Made by a program: the position numbers and the translations under genes. Below the pieces are notes generated by a model. The model did not search any database. It was given only the letters and a program-made list of their open reading frames with translations, and was not told the origin of the DNA. A DNA stretch of 64,000 bases from Bacteroidales bacterium (GTDB lineage Bacteria > Bacteroidota > Bacteroidia > Bacteroidales > UBA932): contig JAGBNC010000024.1 of NCBI GenBank assembly GCA_017634595.1, forward strand, positions 42,952-106,951. Reading direction: 5' to 3'. This document shows positions 1 through 8,046 of the stretch, in pieces (position 1 is the stretch's first letter; each line of letters begins with the position of its first letter).

Positions 1-2
1 AG

Positions 3-260
3 AACCGTTCAATAGTATGGTGGACCACTACCTCACAGGATGCATGCCCCGGTTTCAAGGACCACATGAGGAAGCTTCCTTCCGATTGCTTCGGCAAAGA
101 GAAAGTGATACTTCGTATGCAGGTTGCAGACAAGGTCACTGACAAAGCTCCTGCGACCGGCGCTTCCACCTATCTCACCAACCTTGGTATCGAGCAGGCT
201 TCCCTTACCGACAAGGCTACCGGCATACGTATTGGTACCATAACAGTCCGCTATAATTGA
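3..260 (+). CDS. C-terminal end of a DUF5689-type surface lipoprotein (partial, runs off left edge)
   Basis: An open frame enters from the left edge and stops at TGA 258-260, giving the last 85 residues of a longer protein. Its tail (a Trp/Thr-rich strand, a FGKEKVILRMQVAD stretch, and an ending in TITVRYN) resembles the tail of the next gene, which ends in EYFAIRYNK after a GKPNVYVRLAPVND stretch. It is therefore probably a tandem paralogue of that lipoprotein. The next start codon follows after 2 nt, so the two genes are very likely cotranscribed. N-terminal domains are not visible, and the family assignment rests only on similarity to the neighbour. Confidence 0.7.
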   Translation, partial: NRSIVWWTTTSQDACPGFKDHMRKLPSDCFGKEKVILRMQVADKVTDKAPATGASTYLTNLGIEQASLTDKATGIRIGTITVRYN

Positions 261-262
261 CG

Positions 263-2710
263 ATGAATATGAAGAACATTATACCTCAAAGTCTTGCGTT
301 AATCTCCGTACTGGCCCTTACTGTGGCTTGCCGTTATGATGACGCGACTCCGGTCAACCTGGTAGAACTGGGTGCGACCCAGAAAGAGTATATCATAGAT
401 GAGGATGGTGGTTCCGTTAAAATTGCTGTATATTCCAACGGTGCATACCATATCGACTCTCTTGATGAATCGCCTTGGCTCTCCCTCGACCGCACCTCGG
501 GGGAGGGTGACGATTCCCTCAAAGTTACTGCTACGATGAACGAGGAGTTCAAGCGTATGAGCCGTATCGTTCTTTGCAGCAATGTAGATTCAAGGCGCGA
601 CACCATCTCCATCAAGCAGAAAGGAGCGTTGACAGCCGCCCTTACCAAAGAGAACACTTCCATTGTACTCCCCGGCGCCGGCGGCACAGTCACGGAAAGC
701 GTGAGCACCAATGTTCCGTTCTCTTACATGAATGTGGACATTGAATATCCTGAAGGGGCGCCTTCAGGATGGGTGAGCAGCGTTAATATCGACGACACTC
801 CCCTTACAGACGGCAGTCATGCCCTGAGCATCTCCGCAGATGCCAACCCCGATGCCACAGTGCCCCGCACCGCCACCATCAACCTCTCATATACAGACGG
901 TTGGGGTGACAATGTATCCGTACTGCTGAACCTTGTCCAGCGTAATGCCAAAGAGGGCATAGGCGTGGAGGTATCTTTCGCCGACCTCATGGGCACATAC
1001 GCCACCGGCAAGCCCATCGAGGACTACATCATCATCGATGGATTCGTGGTTAGCAATCCCGAATCCGGCAACTCCGGCGAGAACGAGCAGATAACCACGT
1101 CCAGCATCGATTATACTGGCAGCCAGCGCACCATCTACCTTGAAGCTCCCGATGGAAACAGCGGCGTGATGATCCTGCTCGCTGATGCCTCCGACAACAT
1201 CTTCAAGCAGTTTGATCGTGTGCAGATACTGCTCCACGGAGCAACTGCCGACCTCCATGAACAGCCTGACAGGGTAAGCCTGAAGAACGTCACCAAGAAC
1301 ATGGTCGTATCTCAGGTTGCGGGCACCAAGAGTTCCATTCCTGTAAAAGAAAAGTACATCAATGAGTTGACAGATGCAGATCTGTACACCTATGTCACTC
1401 TGAAGGATGTTGAATTCCCTGTGCGCAAGGGCTCCATTACTCCTGTCAACGAAGGCTATGCCATTGGCACCGGAGCTCACCGTCTGTCCAAATACCCCCT
1501 GATGGTTCGTGACATCAACGCCAACCATATCTACATGTACACCAACACCGTATGCTTGTACCGCAACGACGGCACCCGCCTGCCCTACGGTTCAGGCAAG
1601 ATCAGCGGTGTCATTGTGCACGAGCGCTTCCCCCGCTTCGAGTGGCGTGAAGGAGCCGATCCCGGCGAGATGGAAGACGATGTAACGCTGGGCAACATCG
1701 GCCGTTACCAGATTCGCCACCAGTGCAAGGAGGACATCTGGAGCCAGATGAACGACAGCGTGGAAGACAGCTTCTCCGCTCTTCTCACTGAGTACCGTTA
1801 CTGGTATCCCGATATGACCAACGAAGTATGTCGTCCCACCTATGGCGAGAACGGCTGGATGACCCACACCTACCAGCGCAAATATACAGGCTCGGAGCTT
1901 AAAGAGTACACTCAGAAGACTTACATGCAGCACATGTGGGGTGCAGGTACTTACGAGTATCTCGGTCCTATGGGCAACCTGGCCACCAGGATGTTCGGCC
2001 TCAACTGGGGCAATATCAACGGATTAGGCATAGTGATCGATCCTACCAAAGAGCATTTTGACACTGAGCATGCCGCCCTGGCCAACCTCTTGAGCTACAA
2101 TCCCGACGGCACTCTTGAATGGTGCGGTCCCAATGCCAAGAGCACCGATGCTGTGGGCACCACAATGGGAGGCGGAGGCATCAACAACCAGTCTTCCAGC
2201 ATGTATGGCAAGAGCAATGTGTACGGCGGCTGCTTTACCGGCTGGGCCAGTCACTACTGGTGGGACTATGACGAATCACGCCCTTACGCATGGATGTTCA
2301 ATTTCTCCACTGAAGGCATCTCCACCAGTCACATCTCGATGCAGATTTCAGTTCTCAACACCCAGCAGAACTGGTACGCACCGCGCTTCTGGAAAGCAGA
2401 GTGGTCCGAGGTGGACAGCATGGACGCCAAGGACGATTCCAAGTGGCACCTCATCGGAGAGTACACCATTCCGGACGTGTCTGTTTGGGCAAACACGCTG
2501 TACTCTTCAATCGTAGCTTACAAGACCATTGACTTTGAGCTTCCGCTCGAAATCCTCGGCAAGCCTAATGTGTACGTCCGTCTCGCGCCCGTGAACGATG
2601 TATGCAGCAACGGCGCCGACTACGCCAATGACATCATTATCAATCAGCCGGCAGGCGACGCCGCTCATGCCAGCGCAATTGAGTACTTTGCAATCAGATA
2701 CAATAAATAG
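263..2710 (+). CDS. BACON/DUF5689-domain surface lipoprotein
   Basis: An 815-residue predicted lipoprotein. The signal peptide ends in LALTVAC with Cys23 as the lipidation site. Residues about 45-120 form a BACON-type Ig-like repeat (PWLSLDRTSGEGDDSLKV, later DTISIKQKG), with a second similar repeat to about 230. Residues about 235-480 look like DUF5689, an OB-like domain found in Bacteroidota surface proteins (EVSFADLMGTYATGKPIEDY and IDGFVVSNPESG stretches). The last 330 residues are Trp/Tyr-rich and of unknown fold. ATG 263 is preferred to the upstream TTG at 257, which overlaps the previous stop codon; ATG 269 is an alternative. Such proteins are usually cell-surface binding proteins; no catalytic motif is visible. 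It sits in a run with its truncated paralogue and the FISUMP-like lipoprotein. Confidence 0.8.
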   Translation: MNMKNIIPQSLALISVLALTVACRYDDATPVNLVELGATQKEYIIDEDGGSVKIAVYSNGAYHIDSLDESPWLSLDRTSGEGDDSLKVTATMNEEFKRMSRIVLCSNVDSRRDTISIKQKGALTAALTKENTSIVLPGAGGTVTESVSTNVPFSYMNVDIEYPEGAPSGWVSSVNIDDTPLTDGSHALSISADANPDATVPRTATINLSYTDGWGDNVSVLLNLVQRNAKEGIGVEVSFADLMGTYATGKPIEDYIIIDGFVVSNPESGNSGENEQITTSSIDYTGSQRTIYLEAPDGNSGVMILLADASDNIFKQFDRVQILLHGATADLHEQPDRVSLKNVTKNMVVSQVAGTKSSIPVKEKYINELTDADLYTYVTLKDVEFPVRKGSITPVNEGYAIGTGAHRLSKYPLMVRDINANHIYMYTNTVCLYRNDGTRLPYGSGKISGVIVHERFPRFEWREGADPGEMEDDVTLGNIGRYQIRHQCKEDIWSQMNDSVEDSFSALLTEYRYWYPDMTNEVCRPTYGENGWMTHTYQRKYTGSELKEYTQKTYMQHMWGAGTYEYLGPMGNLATRMFGLNWGNINGLGIVIDPTKEHFDTEHAALANLLSYNPDGTLEWCGPNAKSTDAVGTTMGGGGINNQSSSMYGKSNVYGGCFTGWASHYWWDYDESRPYAWMFNFSTEGISTSHISMQISVLNTQQNWYAPRFWKAEWSEVDSMDAKDDSKWHLIGEYTIPDVSVWANTLYSSIVAYKTIDFELPLEILGKPNVYVRLAPVNDVCSNGADYANDIIINQPAGDAAHASAIEYFAIRYNK

Positions 2711-2718
2711 TCCAACAA

Positions 2719-2847
2719 ATGAAAAAATCAGCCAAACACTACGAAGCCCCGGCTATCGACAGCTGGAAGCTGGGACTTGAAGGCCTTTTGTGCCAGAGCC
2801 AGTTGGAGGACCTCATCATGGACGACAGTGAGGGTATTGACTTTTAA
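2719..2847 (+). CDS. small ORF, 42 residues, single Cys, acidic tail
   Basis: A short frame starting 8 nt after the previous stop and ending 15 nt before the next start: M-K-K-S-A-K-H-Y-E-A-P-A-I-D, then a GLEGLLCQS motif and an acidic end (MDDSEGIDF). There is no signal peptide or membrane segment. The basic start, Tyr-Glu-x-Pro box, GLLCQS box and acidic tail resemble very short ORFs I recall beside fimbrillin- and FISUMP-type lipoproteins in Bacteroidales; that resemblance is from memory. It fills the gap between two + strand lipoprotein genes almost exactly and is probably translated from the same mRNA. The function is unknown; the fixed layout could fit a secreted or processed peptide, but no processing enzyme is seen nearby. 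Confidence 0.6.
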   Translation: MKKSAKHYEAPAIDSWKLGLEGLLCQSQLEDLIMDDSEGIDF

Positions 2848-2851
2848 GCAG

Positions 2852-2857
2852 GAGGAA
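2852..2857 (+). promoter_or_regulatory. ribosome binding site, AGGAGG
   Basis: A perfect Shine-Dalgarno hexamer lies just upstream of ATG 2863. Strong SD sequences are uncommon in Bacteroidota, so this one supports the chosen start and suggests high translation of the FISUMP-like lipoprotein. Confidence 0.6.
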
Positions 2858-2862
2858 CAGCC

Positions 2863-4854
2863 ATGAAAAAGAATTTGTTTTTTGCAGCATTCGTGCTAGC
2901 AGCGGTTTTCTCCGCCTGCCAGGTCAAAGAGAGCATTGAGACTCCAGCCTCTGGGCCCAAAATGATTGAAGTTCGTGCCGTAATTGCAGACGGCGAACTG
3001 ACCAAGACTACCCTTGACGAGGGTTCACCTTCGTTCCATTGGAGCGAAACCGACAAGATTGTGGCCTGGAACGGTACTGAAGCAACCAAGGATTGCGCTA
3101 TTACCAGTCTTGACGACAACGGAGTAGCCACATTCGAGGTACCGGAAGGCACACAGTGGGTTATTTATCCGTCACGCGATCTGACCGTCGCAAGCGGAGT
3201 TGCGACATGGACTCGCTCGACCAACCAGTATTTCTCCGAGGATGGAAGCGAGCTTATCGGCGACGGGTCCAACCCCATGTTCGGCAAACTTGAGGGAGGT
3301 ATTCTCAAGTTCACCAATATGTGCGGTTATATCCAGTTCCAGCTCACCGGTGGCAAGACACTTCACAAGTTCAGCTTCAAGACCAACAACGTGACCACTC
3401 CTGCCATAACAGGCAAGGCGGACATTAATGTAAGCGAGGAAAAACCTGTGCTGACTTACCCTGTATTGTTCAGTGTCGCAGCCAGCGGTGTTGCTAAATA
3501 CGGCTACATCAATCTCTCGGGCCGCGATATTGCACTTGGATCAGAGCCTGTGAGCATTTTCGTTGTAGTACCTCCGGCAACCTACGAAGGCAGCGAGATC
3601 GTGCTTGAGTTTACCGACGGTACTTCAGCTGCGGTTATTGCTTCCAACGAGATCAAGGTGGATCGCAACAAAGTCACCAAGGTCAAGCCCATCAATGTGG
3701 ACTCCCTTTTCCCTGAGACCACCGTGGCCCTTGACGAAGGCGGCCGTTCCAACTGCTACATGGTAATCGCCGGCAACGAGCCTCAGTATTACAGCTTCAC
3801 TGCCCAGAAGATCGTGTCGGGAGATACCTTCGAAGGAGCAAAGGTAGCAAGCACGGTATGGGCCGAGTCCAAGACCATGCTCAACAACTTCACCTTCGAC
3901 GCCAACACCAACAAGGTGACATTCAAATACTGCGGCGGCGGACAGGAGGGCAATGCCGTGATAGGTATTGACCAGAACAATCTTGGAACTGCAGCCGCCC
4001 TGCTTTGGAACTACCATATCTGGGTCACCGACCAGCCCGACAACGTCCTGATCGACGAGACCGACATGCCGGCTCCTATCCTTGACCGTAATGTGGGTGC
4101 TACCTGGGCCCCTAAGAATGAAGCCGAAGTGCTTGCCATGACTGAAGCCCAGTGGCTTGAGACTGTGGGCACTTACTACCAGTATGGCAATCATATTCCC
4201 TATCCCCGCCTTGCCAGAGCCGCAAATTCCGCTGCAAACTGGGATAATATCAAGGTAGGCGTGTTCTATGGTTTCAGCAACTATTGCCAGCGCTTCGCCA
4301 ACAGCGGTTCCAGCAAAGCGACGCTCGCTGAGCAAGAAAGCTACCCCAACTACCAATATCATAAAAGCACAGGTGTCAAGTTCGGGTCAGGTAATGAGAC
4401 CGTGTGGACTCAGGTCGTCCTCAGGGGCGGCCCTACAGGTGAGGGGGAAAACATTTGGGAGACCAAAAACGGCGGTTCTGCCAAGTCAACTGATTACGAT
4501 CCTTGCCCTCAGGGATACTGTTTCATATCGGCTACGCATACCTATCAGGCCACTCTGAACAACGAATGCAGTACTCATAAGATAGGAGACAAGTTCTTCG
4601 GCAAGTACAACAGCGATGCCAGCGAGCATTTCTTATACTTCCCTGCTGCCGGTTACCTTGGCAATTCCAAGAACTCTCTCGTCAACAGCCGTGTCGTGTA
4701 CTGGGGCTACTTTGTAGATAAGGCGACCGACATGGGACACATCTTCCGCAGGGCTTTCATGAACGAAGGTAACAACTCGTTCAAGAACGACAACCAGCCC
4801 TTCAGCTCGCAGGCGCACAACATGCGTTGCGCACTGCTGGCGACCGGGGAATAA
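2863..4854 (+). CDS. fimbrillin-like lipoprotein with C-terminal FISUMP-like domain
   Basis: A 663-residue lipoprotein. The signal peptide ends AAVFSAC with Cys19 as the acylation site. Residues about 35-280 look like a fimbrillin/Mfa-type beta-sandwich (a KTTLDEGSPSFHWSETDKI start, then AWNG, then a WVIYPS strand), as in adhesin-like surface proteins. Residues about 400-660 resemble the FISUMP (Fibrobacter major paralogous) domain: APILDRNVGATWAP, YYQYGNHIPYP and YDPCPQGYCFIS are its typical landmarks. A structural or binding role on the cell surface is likely; nothing points to an enzyme. It closes the + strand lipoprotein run and is followed by a bidirectional hairpin. It has a strong SD site. 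Confidence 0.8.
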   Translation: MKKNLFFAAFVLAAVFSACQVKESIETPASGPKMIEVRAVIADGELTKTTLDEGSPSFHWSETDKIVAWNGTEATKDCAITSLDDNGVATFEVPEGTQWVIYPSRDLTVASGVATWTRSTNQYFSEDGSELIGDGSNPMFGKLEGGILKFTNMCGYIQFQLTGGKTLHKFSFKTNNVTTPAITGKADINVSEEKPVLTYPVLFSVAASGVAKYGYINLSGRDIALGSEPVSIFVVVPPATYEGSEIVLEFTDGTSAAVIASNEIKVDRNKVTKVKPINVDSLFPETTVALDEGGRSNCYMVIAGNEPQYYSFTAQKIVSGDTFEGAKVASTVWAESKTMLNNFTFDANTNKVTFKYCGGGQEGNAVIGIDQNNLGTAAALLWNYHIWVTDQPDNVLIDETDMPAPILDRNVGATWAPKNEAEVLAMTEAQWLETVGTYYQYGNHIPYPRLARAANSAANWDNIKVGVFYGFSNYCQRFANSGSSKATLAEQESYPNYQYHKSTGVKFGSGNETVWTQVVLRGGPTGEGENIWETKNGGSAKSTDYDPCPQGYCFISATHTYQATLNNECSTHKIGDKFFGKYNSDASEHFLYFPAAGYLGNSKNSLVNSRVVYWGYFVDKATDMGHIFRRAFMNEGNNSFKNDNQPFSSQAHNMRCALLATGE

Positions 4855-4872
4855 TACTGATCCCATTATAAT

Positions 4873-4910
4873 AAATAGAGGGTTACGTCAGTTGATGTAA
4901 CCCTCTATTT
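4873..4910. terminator. bidirectional rho-independent terminator
   Basis: A perfect 14-bp stem (AAATAGAGGGTTAC / GTAACCCTCTATTT) with a 10-nt loop lies between two convergent genes. It is flanked by A-rich sequence on the left and T-rich sequence on the right, so it can end transcription from both sides. Confidence 0.85.
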
Positions 4911-7900
4911 TTATAACAGGTCGAAATCGACAATGATTGGACGATGATCGGAAGGCATCCTGAATGTATCCACGTAAGGGCTCTTATCTCCCCGGTAGTT
5001 CCACTGGTCGGCCAGAATAAAGGCATTGACAACCTTGTCCATAAGGACAGGAGATACATAGACATAGTCTATGCGGCTAGTGCCGAAAGTGCTTGCCATG
5101 AAGTTATCAGGAGCAGGATACAGTTCAATGATAACATCCTTCATGTCCGTGTTATTCAGAATCACATCCTGGGTCAGGAACGCAGTGTTGGTAGCCGCGT
5201 AGCCATAGGTACCGTTATCCTGGCGGGAACGGGAATTCATGTCACCGAGCAGCACCCATTCCTCGGAAGCATAGCTGGAATTGTTGATGGTCTTGTCAAC
5301 AATATACTGCATCTCAAACTGACGATAGTAGTCACCTTCATGTGCGGCGGAGCTGGCCGCCTGATCAGCCGAAGACACGCCGAATCCGTATGACTGAGGC
5401 CACATGTGGCAAGTCACGAAGCGCAGATTGTGCCCATTCACAACGACTTGCTGTATTGCTGCACCGTGGGCCACAGGCTTACCTGAAGTTGATGTATTGG
5501 TGATCTTAAGCAAGGTAGAGATAGGATACTTCGAAGTTATCTCTTGAGGATAATTGTCCCTCCAGCCGCCAAGGGCAGCGTAGTTATGCCCATAACGTTT
5601 GGCCAATGCCGGCCAGTTACTCGGCAAATAGCGGTCGGATGACGGAGCGCCAGTGCTGGTGTTGTTCTTGTAGATCGATGCAGCCTCACACCACACGCAC
5701 ACGTCAGGATCATATTTCTTCACGAACTCTACAAAATTATTGTAGTTATTGGGCTGATCGTACCACATGCCGTTCTGGATATTCCAGTACATAAGCCGCA
5801 AGTTGCCTTTGCGGGAACTGCCCGGGACGGAACGCAACATGATATCATCGATCCAGAAGCCATGTACGCCATATGACGAACTCGCTGTACGCAGGTCCAG
5901 CAGGGTTGCATCGGTGGCATTTGCAATACTAAGTTCCGCAGTGTGCCAATCCTTGGCTTCCGCATCCGAAGCAGGGATGCTTACTATGCTCCTGCTATAC
6001 TTGGCCTCGCAGTAATTGGACTTGTAAACCTTGGACAGGTGGTCAACATCAGCTCCGTCAATCTTGCAGCCGGTGATATATCCGGCATTGAGCAACTGCA
6101 CCAGCAGGCCGGAATCGTTGAAGCCAGGCTGCAGGCAGAACTTGAAGGTCAGCACCATGTCAGTAACGCTGTCGATGCTCCTCATGAACGGAGTCCGCAG
6201 TATGCCCCTGTATTTGTTGCCGGTGCCGACTGAAAGATAACCCGGACGCTCCTGACAACGGCACATGTAAGTCCAATCTGCGATATTGCGGCTGGCCACG
6301 TAAGAGTCGCTGACAGCGTGAGTGTCTCCGACAATGGTATTGTCAGTGGCACTGGTCTGGATGAAACCAATGCCGGGATTGCTATATGCAACGGAGACCG
6401 CTGCATCTTCATACCCGGTCCTATCCAGGCCTGCTGAAGAGTTGATAGCGGCATCGTCGGGAGCATAGGCGGCAGAATTCTCTCCGGACATGATATCTCC
6501 GCCCCACACAAAGCAGTCGAAGCCCTCGTAAAACAGAAGGTCGCTGTCGGGAGACCAAGTGAGCGGGGCATTTACAACCTCGCCCGGCTTGACTGAAACG
6601 GCAGCCAAGGTCCGGCGCATCATTTTGTGCGAGGCATCGCACACGGTTATTTCAAGCCCGCCGGCATAAGTCCCTGGCCTGATGAACACAGGGATAGAGA
6701 CTTCATTCGAATTCAACTTAACGAATCCGCCTCTGTCCGTGCAGTTCACTACGGCCCAGTCCAGCCCTCCTGCGGGAGTGCAGCCGCTCAAGTCTTCTCC
6801 TCCGGCGGCCCTTACTTTGACCGAACTTATTGACGCATCTCCGTTCAACTTGACATTCACCATAGACAGGCAGTCGGAGAAGCTAAGGACATTGCCCATC
6901 CCGGGGCTCCAGGTCAAAGAGCGCGGATAGGACAGGTAGGCTTCCTTGGTGGTATTCCAGAACTGGGAATACGGCACCATTATGTCGTCGAAGGCATCAG
7001 GGCCGAACCATTTGCCGGCCCCGGGGCCATAAAGTACGGCATCGTATTTCCAGTCAGCCGACTCGGGGACTTCGATATAATAACGCCCGTCCGTGTCGGT
7101 CAGTATGTTGCAATCGCTGCCGTTGACATTGACTGTGAACGTACCAAGATCAGCCTCAGGAAGGTTAAGGACCTGGGCTATCGAGCTTTCCGCAGTCACA
7201 TAGAAGCGCACTTTGCCCTCCGAAGGGGTCAACGAATTCAGACCGTCCAGCACTCCGAACGTGGCTCTTTTGATGGTGCGGGAGCGAGAGGAGACCAGTT
7301 TAGAATCAGGAACGCCGCCGCTGTGAGTGAGAGTGATGCTGAGGCCTTCGGGTAAAGACACCGGGAACATCAATGCATAGTAATTCTTGCCTGCCACGAA
7401 GCCGCCGTCTGGGGCGGTCAGGACTATCTCGTCCTGCCCATCAACGACAGACTGCAATTCGGGCACACCGCTCTGCATGGACACAGTGGCCTTTCCGGCA
7501 AGGAGTTCACCACCGCAGCCCCTGATAATCACAGAACTTACGCCTTCCTCTGCAAGCGAAAACTTTATTCCGCCGGCAACATTGCGGAAAGTCATAGTAT
7601 GGCCCTCGGCAATTGCCACAGTGGGGGCAAGATCAGTATCGAAAGTCCCCTTTACTGCCCTTTGGCGTCCTGGAAGATATACAGTAAAAATACCATCGGA
7701 GGACACGGCCGCGGCTTCATTTGCCGGATAGATACCATAGTAAGTATCGGCCTGAGCCGCCTCGCCCTTGAATACCGCCACGGGACCCGGCTCAGACTCC
7801 TGACTTACAAACTCAGACCCAGCGGATCCGGGCCCGGCAAACACTGATATTTTATCACCGACAAGCCACCAAACGCTCTTGCCGTCGGGCTGAATGGCGG

Positions 7901-8045
7901 TTTTGGAACCTGGCGCAGAACTCTCCCGCTCAGCTGTAAATGTCATTTCCCTGACTGCCAGAGTGTCGGAAACGGTCTCTTTGCCGCAAGCTGCCAACAC
8001 CAGAGCAGACAGCGCAAATAAGCATTTGGTAGTAAATCGGTTCAT
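4911..8045 (-). CDS. large lipoprotein with N-terminal fimbrillin-like region and C-terminal endonuclease/exonuclease/phosphatase domain
   Basis: A 1044-residue lipoprotein (lipobox VLAAC, Cys20). Residues about 25-330 are fimbrillin/Mfa-like (KTAIQPDGKSVWWLVGDKI, then a TYYGIYPAN strand). The middle (about 330-740) is beta-rich and resembles a jelly-roll or carbohydrate-binding region. Residues about 750-1044 form an EEP (DNase I-like) domain: YWNIQNG, a WCEA metal-binding Glu, CHMWPQS, LLGDMNSRS, SRIDYVYVS and PSDHRPI are all present in order, so metal and catalytic residues look intact. It may be a surface nuclease or phosphodiesterase; the substrate is not predictable. The start is placed at the ATG giving the signal peptide, 1 nt past the helicase stop; the longer frame upstream lies inside the helicase gene. 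Confidence 0.85.
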   Translation of the reverse strand: MNRFTTKCLFALSALVLAACGKETVSDTLAVREMTFTAERESSAPGSKTAIQPDGKSVWWLVGDKISVFAGPGSAGSEFVSQESEPGPVAVFKGEAAQADTYYGIYPANEAAAVSSDGIFTVYLPGRQRAVKGTFDTDLAPTVAIAEGHTMTFRNVAGGIKFSLAEEGVSSVIIRGCGGELLAGKATVSMQSGVPELQSVVDGQDEIVLTAPDGGFVAGKNYYALMFPVSLPEGLSITLTHSGGVPDSKLVSSRSRTIKRATFGVLDGLNSLTPSEGKVRFYVTAESSIAQVLNLPEADLGTFTVNVNGSDCNILTDTDGRYYIEVPESADWKYDAVLYGPGAGKWFGPDAFDDIMVPYSQFWNTTKEAYLSYPRSLTWSPGMGNVLSFSDCLSMVNVKLNGDASISSVKVRAAGGEDLSGCTPAGGLDWAVVNCTDRGGFVKLNSNEVSIPVFIRPGTYAGGLEITVCDASHKMMRRTLAAVSVKPGEVVNAPLTWSPDSDLLFYEGFDCFVWGGDIMSGENSAAYAPDDAAINSSAGLDRTGYEDAAVSVAYSNPGIGFIQTSATDNTIVGDTHAVSDSYVASRNIADWTYMCRCQERPGYLSVGTGNKYRGILRTPFMRSIDSVTDMVLTFKFCLQPGFNDSGLLVQLLNAGYITGCKIDGADVDHLSKVYKSNYCEAKYSRSIVSIPASDAEAKDWHTAELSIANATDATLLDLRTASSSYGVHGFWIDDIMLRSVPGSSRKGNLRLMYWNIQNGMWYDQPNNYNNFVEFVKKYDPDVCVWCEAASIYKNNTSTGAPSSDRYLPSNWPALAKRYGHNYAALGGWRDNYPQEITSKYPISTLLKITNTSTSGKPVAHGAAIQQVVVNGHNLRFVTCHMWPQSYGFGVSSADQAASSAAHEGDYYRQFEMQYIVDKTINNSSYASEEWVLLGDMNSRSRQDNGTYGYAATNTAFLTQDVILNNTDMKDVIIELYPAPDNFMASTFGTSRIDYVYVSPVLMDKVVNAFILADQWNYRGDKSPYVDTFRMPSDHRPIIVDFDLL

Positions 8046-8046
8046 A

